A stretch of 64,000 nt of DNA from Actinoalloteichus hymeniacidonis (GTDB lineage Bacteria; Actinomycetota; Actinomycetes; Mycobacteriales; Pseudonocardiaceae). How positions within the stretch are numbered: the first letter of the stretch is position 1; every line of letters begins with the position of its first letter. Made by a program: the position numbers and the translations under genes. The DNA is taken from contig NZ_JACHIS010000001.1 of the NCBI RefSeq assembly GCF_014203365.1, forward strand, positions 6,242,208-6,306,207, written 5' to 3'. The notes below the pieces were generated by a model. That model had not been told where the DNA came from. It saw only the letters and a program-made list of their open reading frames with translations, and did no database searches. Below are positions 18,621 through 27,230 of this stretch, one piece after another.

Positions 18621-19163
18621 TCAGTCGTCCCAGTCGTCCCGGTCATCCCGGTCGTCGTCGTCATCGTCGTCATCGTCGTCGTCATCGTCGTCCCGGTCGA
18701 TCTTGAGGATCTCGCCGGACTCCGCGTCGATCTCCACGTCCCATTCGGTGCGGTCCTGGCGCAGCTCCAGTTCCCATTCCAGCCGGCCGTCGTCCTCGTC
18801 GCGCTCGACCTCGACGACCTCGGCGCCGGGCAGTTCGGCCTGCGCGATGCCGATGGCCTCCTCCCGCGCGATGGTGGTGCCGTTGCCCGACTTCGCGGGC
18901 TGGCTCGCGACGTCGTCGCGGTCATCGCGGTCGTCGTCCCGGTCATCCCGGTCGTCGCGGTCGTCGCGGTCGTCCCAGTCGTCGTCCCGGTCGTCCCAGT
19001 CGTCGACCCGCTGCTCGGTGGTCTGCTCGGTGGTCTGCTCGACGAAGCCGTTGCTCGTCGGCTGGCTGGCCGAGTTGCGGTCGTCCAGCGCGATGGCGGT
19101 GCCACCGATAGCCAGCAGACCGGCTGCGCCGATGATCGCTGCCATGATCTTCGGGTTACGCAT
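18621..19163 (-). CDS. Secreted Asp-rich PepSY-domain protein
   Basis: A 180-residue protein with a good GAGAGGA site before its ATG. A signal peptide (MRNPKIMAAIIGAAGLLAIGG) is followed by an acidic repeat region at about residues 52-85 made of DD(W/R)DDRDD units. One PepSY domain follows: AIGIAQAELPGAEVVEVE, then WELELRQDRTEWDVEIDAESGEILKI. The tail is almost all aspartate, with a run of 14 Asp. PepSY domains are known in secreted proteins, some of which inhibit proteases. The Asp-rich parts suggest calcium or other cation binding, which is inference. The DNA is strongly repetitive (GAC-rich) at both acidic stretches. Confidence 0.85.
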   Translation of the reverse strand: MRNPKIMAAIIGAAGLLAIGGTAIALDDRNSASQPTSNGFVEQTTEQTTEQRVDDWDDRDDDWDDRDDRDDRDDRDDDRDDRDDVASQPAKSGNGTTIAREEAIGIAQAELPGAEVVEVERDEDDGRLEWELELRQDRTEWDVEIDAESGEILKIDRDDDDDDDDDDDDDDRDDRDDWDD

Positions 19164-19349
19164 CAGATGTCCTCTCGTCGTGCTCCGTTGTGCTGGTACC
19201 TACCTTGGCGGAGCTCGACATAGCGGCACGCTTGCTGACTCCTAAGGGCTGGTTAAGACCGAAAATCGGTCGTGAAATCACTCGCCGAACCCGGCGGGAC
19301 CGGAACCACCGGTTTGGATGGACCGCAGTACGCCTTATGGTCTTGAGCC

Positions 19350-20312
19350 GTGGAGCAACGACGACTGGGTGACTCGGGTCTGACCGTCAGCGTCGTCGGC
19401 CTTGGCTGCAACAATCTCGGTAGACCCGGGACCAGCACGGAGACCCTGTCCGGGACCCGTGCCGTGGTCAACGCCGCATTAGACGTCGGAATCACCTTCT
19501 TCGACGTTGCCGACGTCTACGGCGCCCCCCGAGGTCGCAGCGAGGAACTGTTGGGGCAGGCGTTGTCCGGCCGACGCGAATGGGCGGTCATCGCCACCAA
19601 GTTCGGCATGGACATGCAGGGCGTCAACGGCCCGGACTTCGGCTCGCGAGGATCCCGCCGCTACATCAAACGAGCGGTGGAATCGTCGTTACGTCGATTG
19701 GGAACCGACTGGATCGACCTCTACCAGCTGCATCGGCCCGATCCGGCAACGCCGCTTGAGGAGACCCTCTCGGCGCTGGACGACCTGATCCGCGAGGGCA
19801 AGGTCCGCTATATCGGCCACTGCAATCTCGCGGGCTGGCAGATCGCGGACACCGCCTGGATCGCCGACGACCAGAAACTGACCGGACCGATCGCGGCGCA
19901 GAACCACTATTCCCTGCTGGAGCGCGAGGCCGAGCGCGAGGTGGTTCCGGTCTGCGAGCGCTTCGGCGTCGGACTGATCCCCTACTTCCCCTTGGCCAAC
20001 GGACTGTTGACCGGCAAGTACCGCCGGGGCGGTGAGACCCAACCCGGCACGCGGCTCGCCGGCCGCAGCAGGTTGCTCGCCGAGGCGCCGTGGGATCGCA
20101 TCGAGGCGATCCGGCACTTCGCCGATCAGCGGAATCTGAGTATGACCGACGTCGCGATCGGCTGGTTGGCGGCGCAACCCGCAGTAGCCTCGGTCATCGC
20201 GGGCGCCACCATGCCCGAACAGATCAAGATGAACGCCATCGCCGGGGACTGGCAGCCGACCCTGGCAGACTTGGCCGAGCTCGATCAGATCTGCCCGCCC
20301 GGTCGCCGCTGA
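19350..20312 (+). CDS. Aldo/keto reductase
   Basis: A 320-residue cytoplasmic NADPH-dependent oxidoreductase starting at GTG 19350 (VEQRRLGDSGLTVSVVGLG). Catalytic residues are in place: Asp and Tyr in FFDVADVYGAPRGRSEE, Lys in VIATKFG, and His in YIGHCNLAGWQ. IDLYQLHRPDP and the cofactor-binding end (AGATMPEQIKMN) also fit the family. The VADVYG/GRSEELLG pattern places it with the YajO/potassium-channel-beta-like aldo/keto reductases. It probably reduces an aldehyde or ketone, but the substrate is not predictable. The dehydrogenase downstream may be in the same transcript. Confidence 0.93.
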   Translation: MEQRRLGDSGLTVSVVGLGCNNLGRPGTSTETLSGTRAVVNAALDVGITFFDVADVYGAPRGRSEELLGQALSGRREWAVIATKFGMDMQGVNGPDFGSRGSRRYIKRAVESSLRRLGTDWIDLYQLHRPDPATPLEETLSALDDLIREGKVRYIGHCNLAGWQIADTAWIADDQKLTGPIAAQNHYSLLEREAEREVVPVCERFGVGLIPYFPLANGLLTGKYRRGGETQPGTRLAGRSRLLAEAPWDRIEAIRHFADQRNLSMTDVAIGWLAAQPAVASVIAGATMPEQIKMNAIAGDWQPTLADLAELDQICPPGRR

Positions 20313-20402
20313 GCGTCGCGCTGTCGACCCGCCTGGGTGGGCTACTACCGATCGACTCGGACACGTCCCGGCAGGTGGACCAACGGGCTCAAGGGAGAGC
20401 AC

Positions 20403-21164
20403 ATGCAGATCACGGACACCGCAGCGATCGTCACCGGCGGAGCCTCCGGCCTCGGCGGCGCCACCGCCCGAGCACTGGCGGCGGGTGGCGCGAAGGTATT
20501 CGCCCTCGATCTGCCCTCGGCGGTCGAGGCGGCGCAGCCCGTGGAGAACGTGGAGTTCGTCGCCGCCGACGTGCGAAGCGCCGAGCAGGTACAGGCCGCC
20601 GTCGATCAGGCCGTCGCCTCCGGAAGCCCGTTGCGCATCGCGGTGAACTGTGCCGGAGTCGCCGACGCAGGCCGCATCCTCAGCCGCAAGGGCGTCCACG
20701 ACCTGGAGCTGTTCCGCAAGGTCATCGAGATCAACCTCATCGGCACCTTCAACGTGATGCGGTTGGCGGCCGAGGCGATGGCGAACACCGAGAAGCTGAA
20801 CGAGGAGGGACACCGGGGCGTGGTGATCAACACCGCTTCGGTGGCGGCCTTCGAGGGCCAGGTCGGCCAGGCCGCGTACTCGGCGTCCAAGGGCGGCGTC
20901 GCCGGGATGACCCTGCCCGCCGCCCGTGACCTGGCATCGCTGGGTATCCGCGTGATGACCATCGCCCCCGGAATCCTGAGCACCCCGATGATGGCCGGGA
21001 TCACCGCCGAGTTCCGCGAGGAGCTCACCGCGAACCTTCAGTTCCCCAAGCGGATGGGCCACCCGGAGGACTACGCGCGGCTGGCGTTGTCGATCATCGA
21101 CCAGGACTACCTCAACGGCGAGACCATCCGGCTCGACGGGGCGCTGCGGATGCCGCCGCGTTAG
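20403..21164 (+). CDS. Short-chain dehydrogenase/reductase (3-hydroxyacyl-CoA dehydrogenase type)
   Basis: A 253-residue Rossmann-fold enzyme. The ATG at 20403 follows AAGGGAGAGC and is preferred over an upstream in-frame start. TGGASGLGG is the nucleotide-binding loop, VNCAGVAD the NAG strand, and Ser in [12 protein letters not shown] with YSASKGG the catalytic triad (Ser, Tyr, Lys). An acidic residue after the second strand (FALDLPSA) points to NAD. The overall pattern ([28 protein letters not shown]) resembles HSD10-type 3-hydroxyacyl-CoA dehydrogenases of branched-chain or fatty-acid oxidation. That substrate assignment is by similarity only. Confidence 0.93.
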   Translation: MQITDTAAIVTGGASGLGGATARALAAGGAKVFALDLPSAVEAAQPVENVEFVAADVRSAEQVQAAVDQAVASGSPLRIAVNCAGVADAGRILSRKGVHDLELFRKVIEINLIGTFNVMRLAAEAMANTEKLNEEGHRGVVINTASVAAFEGQVGQAAYSASKGGVAGMTLPAARDLASLGIRVMTIAPGILSTPMMAGITAEFREELTANLQFPKRMGHPEDYARLALSIIDQDYLNGETIRLDGALRMPPR

Positions 21165-21236
21165 TCGGCCCTGCCGCCGTTGCCCGCGCGGCCGCCCGCC
21201 TCACCGGCGGCCGCGCGGGCGAGACACCGTTCGAAC

Positions 21237-22865
21237 TCAGAGGTCGCCCGCGTAGGGCAGCTCGGTCATGGCCTTCGAGGTCATCCACTGCCGCAGCGTC
21301 CAGGTCGCACGCACGTCGTCCTCGTTGTAGCCGAGCAACCGCTCGCGCTGCGTGTCGTCGGGGGGCAACCCGTCCAAGCCCACCGCATCGCGGTACCACC
21401 GCATCGAGTTCTCCCCGCCCGCCTCGGGATCACGCCAGGCGAAACCGGCCTGCGGTGCGACGATCTTGAGCCCGCGTCCCCGTGCGCAGACGAACTGCTC
21501 CCGGACGATCGCGAACAGATCGACCCACTCGTCGGACTGGATGAAGGCGCGGACCTCGGCGGCGGTCGGCACGCCTGGGCTGCCGACGAAACGGCTCGCC
21601 GAGGACAACAACCAGCGGTTCTCGGCCAGTTCGTTGTAGCAGTAGGCGCGGAAACTCAATCCCCGGGAAGCCGCACGCAGCCGGACCATCCGCAGCCAGG
21701 CCCAGAACTCGGCGAAGGACCGCGCCTCATCCAGGGTGGGCACCGGCTCCCAGGTTGCGAAGGCACGGTAGCCGGCCGGGATACCGAGGTCCGCGCCGGA
21801 CAGCAGCGCGCCCCAGAGGTACGCGCCGCCGTCGCCGAAGCTCTCCATGTCGATGTCCACCTCGACGTCGGCCCTCGGCACCTCGATCCGGCGGACCCGA
21901 CGGACCATCGACAGATCCCGTAGCCACGCCTTGGCCAGGACGACGCTGTCGCCGAATGTGGCTCCGACCAAGGGCACCGGCGACTCGGCGGCCGGGTCGA
22001 ACTCGGCGAGCTGGTCGACCGTGCGCACCCCGACCGAACGCAGGGACGTGGCATCCTCCCCGCGCACCACCAGGCTGACATCGCGGTCAGCGCGCAGGGT
22101 CTGCTCGCACACCGGCCACCAGGCGCAGGACCGGCATTCCAGGATGCGGGAGGGCGCGGCCAGCGGCTCGGCGCCGGTCGCGGCTGCGGTGGCCACGGCC
22201 AACCGGTCGGCAAAGCGCGCGTCGTACTCACCAAGCGCCGAGCGACCGCCCGGCCAGTTGGGCGAGGTCAGGTCGTGCCAGACCACGATGTCGGCGTCCA
22301 GACCGATCACCCCGCCCATCGGCTTGCCGCCCGCGTCGTAGCCGATGGATTCGAGCATCCGATGGATGTGAGCGAGTCGAAGCTGGTCTCTGGCCTGCGG
22401 CCGGGCCTTGCGCTTCGGATCGACGGCCGCGGATGCAGGTAGCGGACTCTCCAGTGGGCTGGTGCGCACGCCGGAGCCGGGGTCGCTGACCTTGTGCCGG
22501 ACCACCAGGATCGGCACGTAGCCGGTATCGGCCCACACCAACAGGTCGATGGCGCCGCGCCGCCCGTGGGACGCGTCGGCAGGCAGCTGCGGACCCCAGA
22601 TGAAGGCCGTTTTCGCGGCCATCGCGTCGAGCGTGGCCTGCCGCCGCTCCAGCGAGCTTCCGGTGCGTGGGATCGTCACCCAGTCCCCGGCGTGCAGCTC
22701 GCCGAGCCGTCGGCCCACGGCCGCGCGGTGGGCTGCGGCATCGGCCATCCGCTGTTCCGAGGTCGCGTCCGGTGCGGCCCTGGGCGTGTCAGCCATCGCG
22801 GGGTCATGCTCCAGATGAACCCGACGACGACACCGCGTCACCACCCCCGCGTCCAGCAGCACCAT
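21237..22865 (-). CDS. TM0106-family RecB-like nuclease
   Basis: About 542 residues from the ATG at 22865 (MVLLDAGVVTRCRRRVHLEHDP); a GTG three codons earlier is equally possible, as neither has a good binding site. The amino part has the RecB-like nuclease pattern: GAIDLLVWADTGYVPILVVRHK supplies the acidic and lysine residues. A cysteine cluster CRSCAWWPVC follows at about residue 246. The carboxy part (VEVDIDMESFGDGG, then LLGYNEDDVRATWTLRQWM) looks like an RNase H/YprB-type 3'-5' exonuclease with Asp-Glu and a late Asp pair. Proteins of this build are known as TM0106-family RecB-like putative nucleases; their role in DNA metabolism is not well defined. Confidence 0.87.
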   Translation of the reverse strand: MVLLDAGVVTRCRRRVHLEHDPAMADTPRAAPDATSEQRMADAAAHRAAVGRRLGELHAGDWVTIPRTGSSLERRQATLDAMAAKTAFIWGPQLPADASHGRRGAIDLLVWADTGYVPILVVRHKVSDPGSGVRTSPLESPLPASAAVDPKRKARPQARDQLRLAHIHRMLESIGYDAGGKPMGGVIGLDADIVVWHDLTSPNWPGGRSALGEYDARFADRLAVATAAATGAEPLAAPSRILECRSCAWWPVCEQTLRADRDVSLVVRGEDATSLRSVGVRTVDQLAEFDPAAESPVPLVGATFGDSVVLAKAWLRDLSMVRRVRRIEVPRADVEVDIDMESFGDGGAYLWGALLSGADLGIPAGYRAFATWEPVPTLDEARSFAEFWAWLRMVRLRAASRGLSFRAYCYNELAENRWLLSSASRFVGSPGVPTAAEVRAFIQSDEWVDLFAIVREQFVCARGRGLKIVAPQAGFAWRDPEAGGENSMRWYRDAVGLDGLPPDDTQRERLLGYNEDDVRATWTLRQWMTSKAMTELPYAGDL

Positions 22866-23022
22866 CTCCGTCACACACCGAGCGTAAGCGCTGCCGTCAC
22901 CGCGCCGAGCCGATACCCGAGGTTGCACAGCCGTCGGGGCTGATCTGGCACGATTGGTGATCTCCAGCCTCTTTCAGGTGGGGCGGCGTTCCAGTCGGAA
23001 GAAAGGCGGAGGTGCACCGACG

Positions 23023-23478
23023 ATGGCACGAAGAAAGAAGAGCGAGACCGTTTCGACGGGCCGAGGCAAACGGCTGGTCGGACTGGCCAAGACGCTGGTA
23101 CCGCTCGCCGCGCCGGTCCTGCTGCCCTACGCCGCCACGGCGGCCGCCTCGGCACGCGAGAGCATCGACCGATACCGGGCCCGTCGGCTGGGCGTGCCGG
23201 TCGAGCGGTTGGCCGAGTTCACCGGCAGGGGTGCGGCTCTGCACGCCCGCATCGTCGGTATCCAGGAATCACTCGGGTCACTGGGTGAGCGCGCGGACGC
23301 CTCGGGGGGCGATGCCCGCTTCGCCTCGGGCATCGAACCACGACTTCGGCAGCTCCTCGCCGCGGTGCGGGCGGCCGAGCGGATGCCGAGCGTTCGACGT
23401 CGGGCCGCGCACCGGGCCATCGACGCCGAGCTGGCCCCGGTGGAGGACGAACTGCTCCGCCGATTCAACCTGCGCTGA
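23023..23478 (+). CDS. Small basic helical actinobacterial protein (DUF6474-like)
   Basis: A 151-residue protein whose ATG follows GGAGG by ten bases. It opens MARRKKSETVSTGRGKRLV. A hydrophobic stretch follows (LAKTLVPLAAPVLLPYAATAA), then an Arg/Glu-rich, mostly helical body ending LLRRFNLR. No catalytic motif is visible. I recall similar proteins grouped as DUF6474 in actinobacteria, a name I hold with moderate certainty. It may associate with the membrane through the hydrophobic segment. It stands alone and converges on the betaine-type transporter operon. Confidence 0.7.
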   Translation: MARRKKSETVSTGRGKRLVGLAKTLVPLAAPVLLPYAATAAASARESIDRYRARRLGVPVERLAEFTGRGAALHARIVGIQESLGSLGERADASGGDARFASGIEPRLRQLLAAVRAAERMPSVRRRAAHRAIDAELAPVEDELLRRFNLR

Positions 23479-23619
23479 GTCGCGCGCAGGACCATCGGGG
23501 GTCGGACCCCGGGCCATCGACCATGCTGCCCGCACCCGGCGGTATCTCGACGCAGACAGCGGCCCGTCGGCGTATCCGACGGGCCGCTGTCCAACAACGA
23601 ACTGCTCCTTCACCGGGCA

Positions 23620-24612
23620 TCAGTCGACGGCCGTGACGAAGCCTTCCTCGATCAGCCATTCCATGGCGACCTGGTCGGGGTCCATCCCGTCCACGTCCAC
23701 CCTGGCGTTCATCTTGGTGATGGCCTCATTGTTCAACCGCTCCGAGACCGGGTCAATCACGTCCCGGATCTGCGGGTACTCCTCGATGACGTCTTCCCGC
23801 ACCACGACGGAGGCGTTATAACGCGGGAAGAACTCCTTGTCGTCCTCGAGCACAACGAGATCGAGACCGAGGATGCGGCCATCGGTGGTGAACACCTCGC
23901 CGAAGTTGCACACCTCGCCATCGGCCGTGGCCTGATAGATCGGCCCGGTGCCCAGTAGCGAGACATTCTCCGGCGGCGCGGTGAACCCGTAGGCCTCCTC
24001 CATGCCCGGCAGCCCGTCGTTACGACTGGCGAACTCGGTCTCCACACAGAACGTGGCCTCATCCGGTTGTTCCCGGACAAGCTCCGCCAGATCGGACAGG
24101 GTCTCCACGCCGAGGCGTTCGGCGTTCTCCTGATTCATCGAGAAGGCGTAGGTGTTGTCCACCGGTGACATCGCGGTCCACACGAGCCCATGCTCGGCCT
24201 TATCGAGTTCCGCGACGGCCTCGTACTGTGCCTCGGCCCCCGGGACGGGATCGACCTTGCCGTTGTAGGAGATCCACGAGGTTCCGGTGTACTCCCAGTA
24301 CATGTCGATCTGCTCGGTATCGAGGGCATCCCGCGCACTATTGGAGCCCTGGATGTTGGTGAGGTCCCGCACCTCCGCGCCGGCTGCGGACAACGAGAAC
24401 AGGGTGATATAGCCCAGCACCCAGTTCTCGGTGAAGTCCTTGGAACCGACGGTGAAGGTGGCATCGGCGAGCGTCGGGTCGTGTTCGATCGAGCCGGGCC
24501 CGACCTCCAACGACAACGACGATCCCGAGCTCAGCCCGCAGCCTGCGAGCACCGACACCGAGGTCAGCAGCGTCACGCCCAACAGGGCGCTGCGGTTACG
24601 TTTCCGAGTCAT
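23620..24612 (-). CDS. Glycine betaine/quaternary amine ABC importer, substrate-binding lipoprotein
   Basis: A 330-residue exported lipoprotein. The signal ends in a lipobox (SVLAGCGLSSG) with the lipidated Cys at about residue 25. FTVGSKDFTENWVLGYI and DMYWEYTGTSWISY are characteristic of the OpuBC/OpuCC/ProX type receptors for glycine betaine, choline and related compatible solutes, where aromatic residues box the quaternary ammonium. It is the last gene of a five-gene operon and overlaps the permease before it by four bases. Its likely job is osmoprotectant capture outside the cell. Choline or another amine instead of betaine cannot be excluded. Confidence 0.92.
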   Translation of the reverse strand: MTRKRNRSALLGVTLLTSVSVLAGCGLSSGSSLSLEVGPGSIEHDPTLADATFTVGSKDFTENWVLGYITLFSLSAAGAEVRDLTNIQGSNSARDALDTEQIDMYWEYTGTSWISYNGKVDPVPGAEAQYEAVAELDKAEHGLVWTAMSPVDNTYAFSMNQENAERLGVETLSDLAELVREQPDEATFCVETEFASRNDGLPGMEEAYGFTAPPENVSLLGTGPIYQATADGEVCNFGEVFTTDGRILGLDLVVLEDDKEFFPRYNASVVVREDVIEEYPQIRDVIDPVSERLNNEAITKMNARVDVDGMDPDQVAMEWLIEEGFVTAVD

Positions 24613-25391
24613 CGCAGTCCCTTCGGTCCGAGCAGCCGCTCGGCGAGTCCGCCCAGCCAGTCCACCAGCAGGGCGAGTGCCATCGCCAACGCCGCACCGA
24701 CCACCAGCATGGACGGCCTGCCCAGCTTGTAGCCGGAGTCGATCAACTCACCCAGTCCGCCGCCCCCGACGAAGAAGGCCAGCGTCGCGACACCGACGGC
24801 CAACACCAAGGAGGTGCGAAGGCCTGCGAGCACGAACGGGATCGCCAATGGAAGCTCGATCCGACGCAGCACCGTGAACGGCGACATCCCAACACCGCGA
24901 CCCGCCTCCAAGAGGCTGGAGTCCACCTGCTGAATACCGATCATGGTGTTACGCAGCACCGGAAGCAGGGCGTAGAGCGCGGTCGGGAAGACCACCACCC
25001 AGAAACCCGTCTGCTCCGTCCAGAGGAAGAACAGCACCAGCACACCGAGTGCGGGCGCGGCCTGGCCGATATTGGCGATGACGAGCACGACCGGTGCGAT
25101 GAACTTCGCCCACGGCCGGGTCACCATCACACCGAGCGGCACCGCGACCAACAGCACGATCACCACCACCATGGCGGTGATCTGGATGTGCTCCCAGGTC
25201 AACGAAGCCAGCACGGGAACATTGATGTTCCGCGCCTCGATGTCGTCCAGTTCCCTGGTGAACGCCCACAGCAGTACCCCGGAGATCAGGGCGAGCACGA
25301 TCGCGGGTTCCAGGAACAACCGAAGCCGTTCCGAACGGTTCGACCCCGATTCGACGTCGAGCGACGCACCTTGCCGGACGGCCGCGGTCAT
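24609..25391 (-). CDS. Quaternary amine ABC importer, permease
   Basis: A 260-residue inner-membrane permease with about six helices. The EAA-type loop that docks the ATPase is seen around LLEAGRGVGMSPFTVLRRIELPLAIPFV. After an amino tail of about 30 residues the order of helices fits the OpuBB/OpuCD family. It overlaps the ATPase gene upstream and the receptor gene downstream by four bases each (ATGA), a sign of translational coupling. It probably pairs with the other permease at 26583 to form the channel. Confidence 0.92.
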   Translation of the reverse strand: MTAAVRQGASLDVESGSNRSERLRLFLEPAIVLALISGVLLWAFTRELDDIEARNINVPVLASLTWEHIQITAMVVVIVLLVAVPLGVMVTRPWAKFIAPVVLVIANIGQAAPALGVLVLFFLWTEQTGFWVVVFPTALYALLPVLRNTMIGIQQVDSSLLEAGRGVGMSPFTVLRRIELPLAIPFVLAGLRTSLVLAVGVATLAFFVGGGGLGELIDSGYKLGRPSMLVVGAALAMALALLVDWLGGLAERLLGPKGLR

Positions 25392-26596
25392 GCGTCCGCC
25401 CCGTCGGTGTCCTCGTGCTGCTCCCGCAACTGGCGAATGGTGCCCATCAACGTGTCGATGCCGACCACGCCCGCGTATTCACCTCTGGACCGGGTGACGA
25501 CCGCGTAGCCGTCGTCATCGGTGAGGATCGCCTCCAGAGCATCCTGGAGAGTGGAGGCCCGGTCGACGCTGTCCACGACCGGACGACCGACCGTCTCCAA
25601 CGAACTCGCCCTGGCCAGATCGCGTTTGGTGGCCCAGCGAATCGGCCGCCGACGCTGATCGAGCACCAGGCCGACCGCGCCCCGGCGGGAGCCGAGCTTC
25701 TCGGCCAACACACTCGGCGACTCCGTCACCGATGCGGTGGGCACCTCTTCGAGTTCGACGTCGCGAACCCGCAACAGCGTGAGCTGCTTGAGCGAGGCAC
25801 CCGCGCCGACGAAGCCCGCCACGGTGTCGTCCGCGGGGTTGGCCAGGATGGCCTCCGGCGTGTCGTACTGCAGGATCTTCGACTGGTTGCCCAGCACCGC
25901 GATCCGGTCGCCCAGCTTGACCGCCTCATCGAAGTCGTGCGTGACGAAGACGATGGTCTTGCCGAGTTCCGCCTGCAACCGCATCAACTCGTCCTGCAGG
26001 TTCCCCCTGGTGATCGGGTCGACCGCACCGAACGGCTCATCCATCAACAGCACCGGCGGATCGGCGGCCAAAGCCCTGGCCACACCGACACGCTGCTGTT
26101 GGCCACCCGAGAGCTGCCTCGGGTAGCGGCCGAAGAACTCGCCGCTCTCCAGACCCACGAGGTCGAGCATCTCCTCGGTCCGCGACCGGATGCGCGCCTT
26201 GTCCCAGCCGAGCAGGCCGGGCACGACACCGATGTTCTCGGCCACCGTCAGGTGCGGGAACAGCCCGACCTGCTGGATGGCGTATCCGATGCTGCGCCGG
26301 AGCTCGTCCGGGTTCAGGCTGGACGCGTCCCGGCCACCGATGAGGATTCGGCCGGAGGTCGGCTCGATCAACCGGTTGATCATCTTCATGGTGGTCGTCT
26401 TGCCGCAGCCGGACGGCCCGACGAAGACGACCAGCTCGCCGGCGGGAATGGTCATGCTCACCGCGTCCACGGCGGGCTCGGCCCGGTTCCCGTAGCGCTT
26501 GGTGACCTCTTCCAACCGGATCTCGACGCTGTCCCCGCCCGCCGAGCCCGACGGTGCGTTAGCACCCACTGTGCTGCTCGATTCAGACACGGACAC
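25388..26596 (-). CDS. Quaternary amine ABC importer, ATP-binding subunit with CBS domains
   Basis: A 402-residue ATPase. Walker A is GPSGCGKTT, the signature is LSGGQQQRVGVARALA, Walker B is VLLMDEPFGAVDP, and the switch His lies in FVTHDFDEAV. After residue 270 a pair of CBS-like segments ends the protein (VLDQRRRPIRWATKRDL and ALEAILTDDDGYAVVTRS). In OpuA/OpuC-type ATPases such domains sense ionic strength and switch transport on under osmotic stress, so the same regulation is likely here. The gene overlaps the permease genes at both ends. Confidence 0.94.
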   Translation of the reverse strand: MSVSESSSTVGANAPSGSAGGDSVEIRLEEVTKRYGNRAEPAVDAVSMTIPAGELVVFVGPSGCGKTTTMKMINRLIEPTSGRILIGGRDASSLNPDELRRSIGYAIQQVGLFPHLTVAENIGVVPGLLGWDKARIRSRTEEMLDLVGLESGEFFGRYPRQLSGGQQQRVGVARALAADPPVLLMDEPFGAVDPITRGNLQDELMRLQAELGKTIVFVTHDFDEAVKLGDRIAVLGNQSKILQYDTPEAILANPADDTVAGFVGAGASLKQLTLLRVRDVELEEVPTASVTESPSVLAEKLGSRRGAVGLVLDQRRRPIRWATKRDLARASSLETVGRPVVDSVDRASTLQDALEAILTDDDGYAVVTRSRGEYAGVVGIDTLMGTIRQLREQHEDTDGADA

Positions 26597-27230
26597 CCCT
26601 TGACGTGGTCATTCGGCCGATCAAGATGTACAAACCGTCCAGCACCAATGCCAGCGCGATGATCCCGAGCGTTCCCGCGACGGCCGAGTTCACCGCGTTC
26701 GCGCTTCCGATCCTGGCCAAACCGGTCAGGATCTGATTACCGAGACCGGGTCCCTTGGCGTAGGCCGCGATGGCCAGGATTCCCATCAACAGCTGGGTGC
26801 TGACGCGCATCCCGGTGAGAACCGAGGGCCAGGCCAGCGGCAATTCGACCCTGGTCAACACATGCCATCGACTCATTCCGATGCCCTTGGCCGCGTCGAC
26901 GACCGAGCGGTCGAGGGCATTGAGGCCGACGATGGTGTTGCGCACGATCGGCAACAGCGCGTACAGCACCAGGGCCGTCACCGTCGGCGGCACCCCGAGC
27001 CCGAGGACCGGAATCAACAATCCGAACAGCGCAAACGAAGGAACCGTGAGGATCGCGCTGGTCAGCGCCGTCGCCAACGAAGAACCCACCGGGCTCCGAT
27101 AGACGACGACACCGACCAGCACGCCGATGAACGCGGCGATGATGGTGCACTGCACCACGGCACTGGCGTGCTGGAAGGCATCGACTGCCAGCTGCTCCCA
27201 ACGAGAGCTGACGTATTCCCAGAAACTCAC
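26583..27230 (-). CDS. Quaternary amine ABC importer, second permease
   Basis: A 215-residue permease with five or six helices and the ATPase-docking loop VVDAAKGIGMSRWHVLTRVELPLAWP. This sequence parallels that in the permease at 24609, so the two probably form a heterodimer. It overlaps the ATPase gene downstream by 14 bases and the BCCT gene upstream by four bases. It is shorter than the other permease because it lacks the extra amino tail. Confidence 0.92.
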   Translation of the reverse strand: MSFWEYVSSRWEQLAVDAFQHASAVVQCTIIAAFIGVLVGVVVYRSPVGSSLATALTSAILTVPSFALFGLLIPVLGLGVPPTVTALVLYALLPIVRNTIVGLNALDRSVVDAAKGIGMSRWHVLTRVELPLAWPSVLTGMRVSTQLLMGILAIAAYAKGPGLGNQILTGLARIGSANAVNSAVAGTLGIIALALVLDGLYILIGRMTTSRGVRV

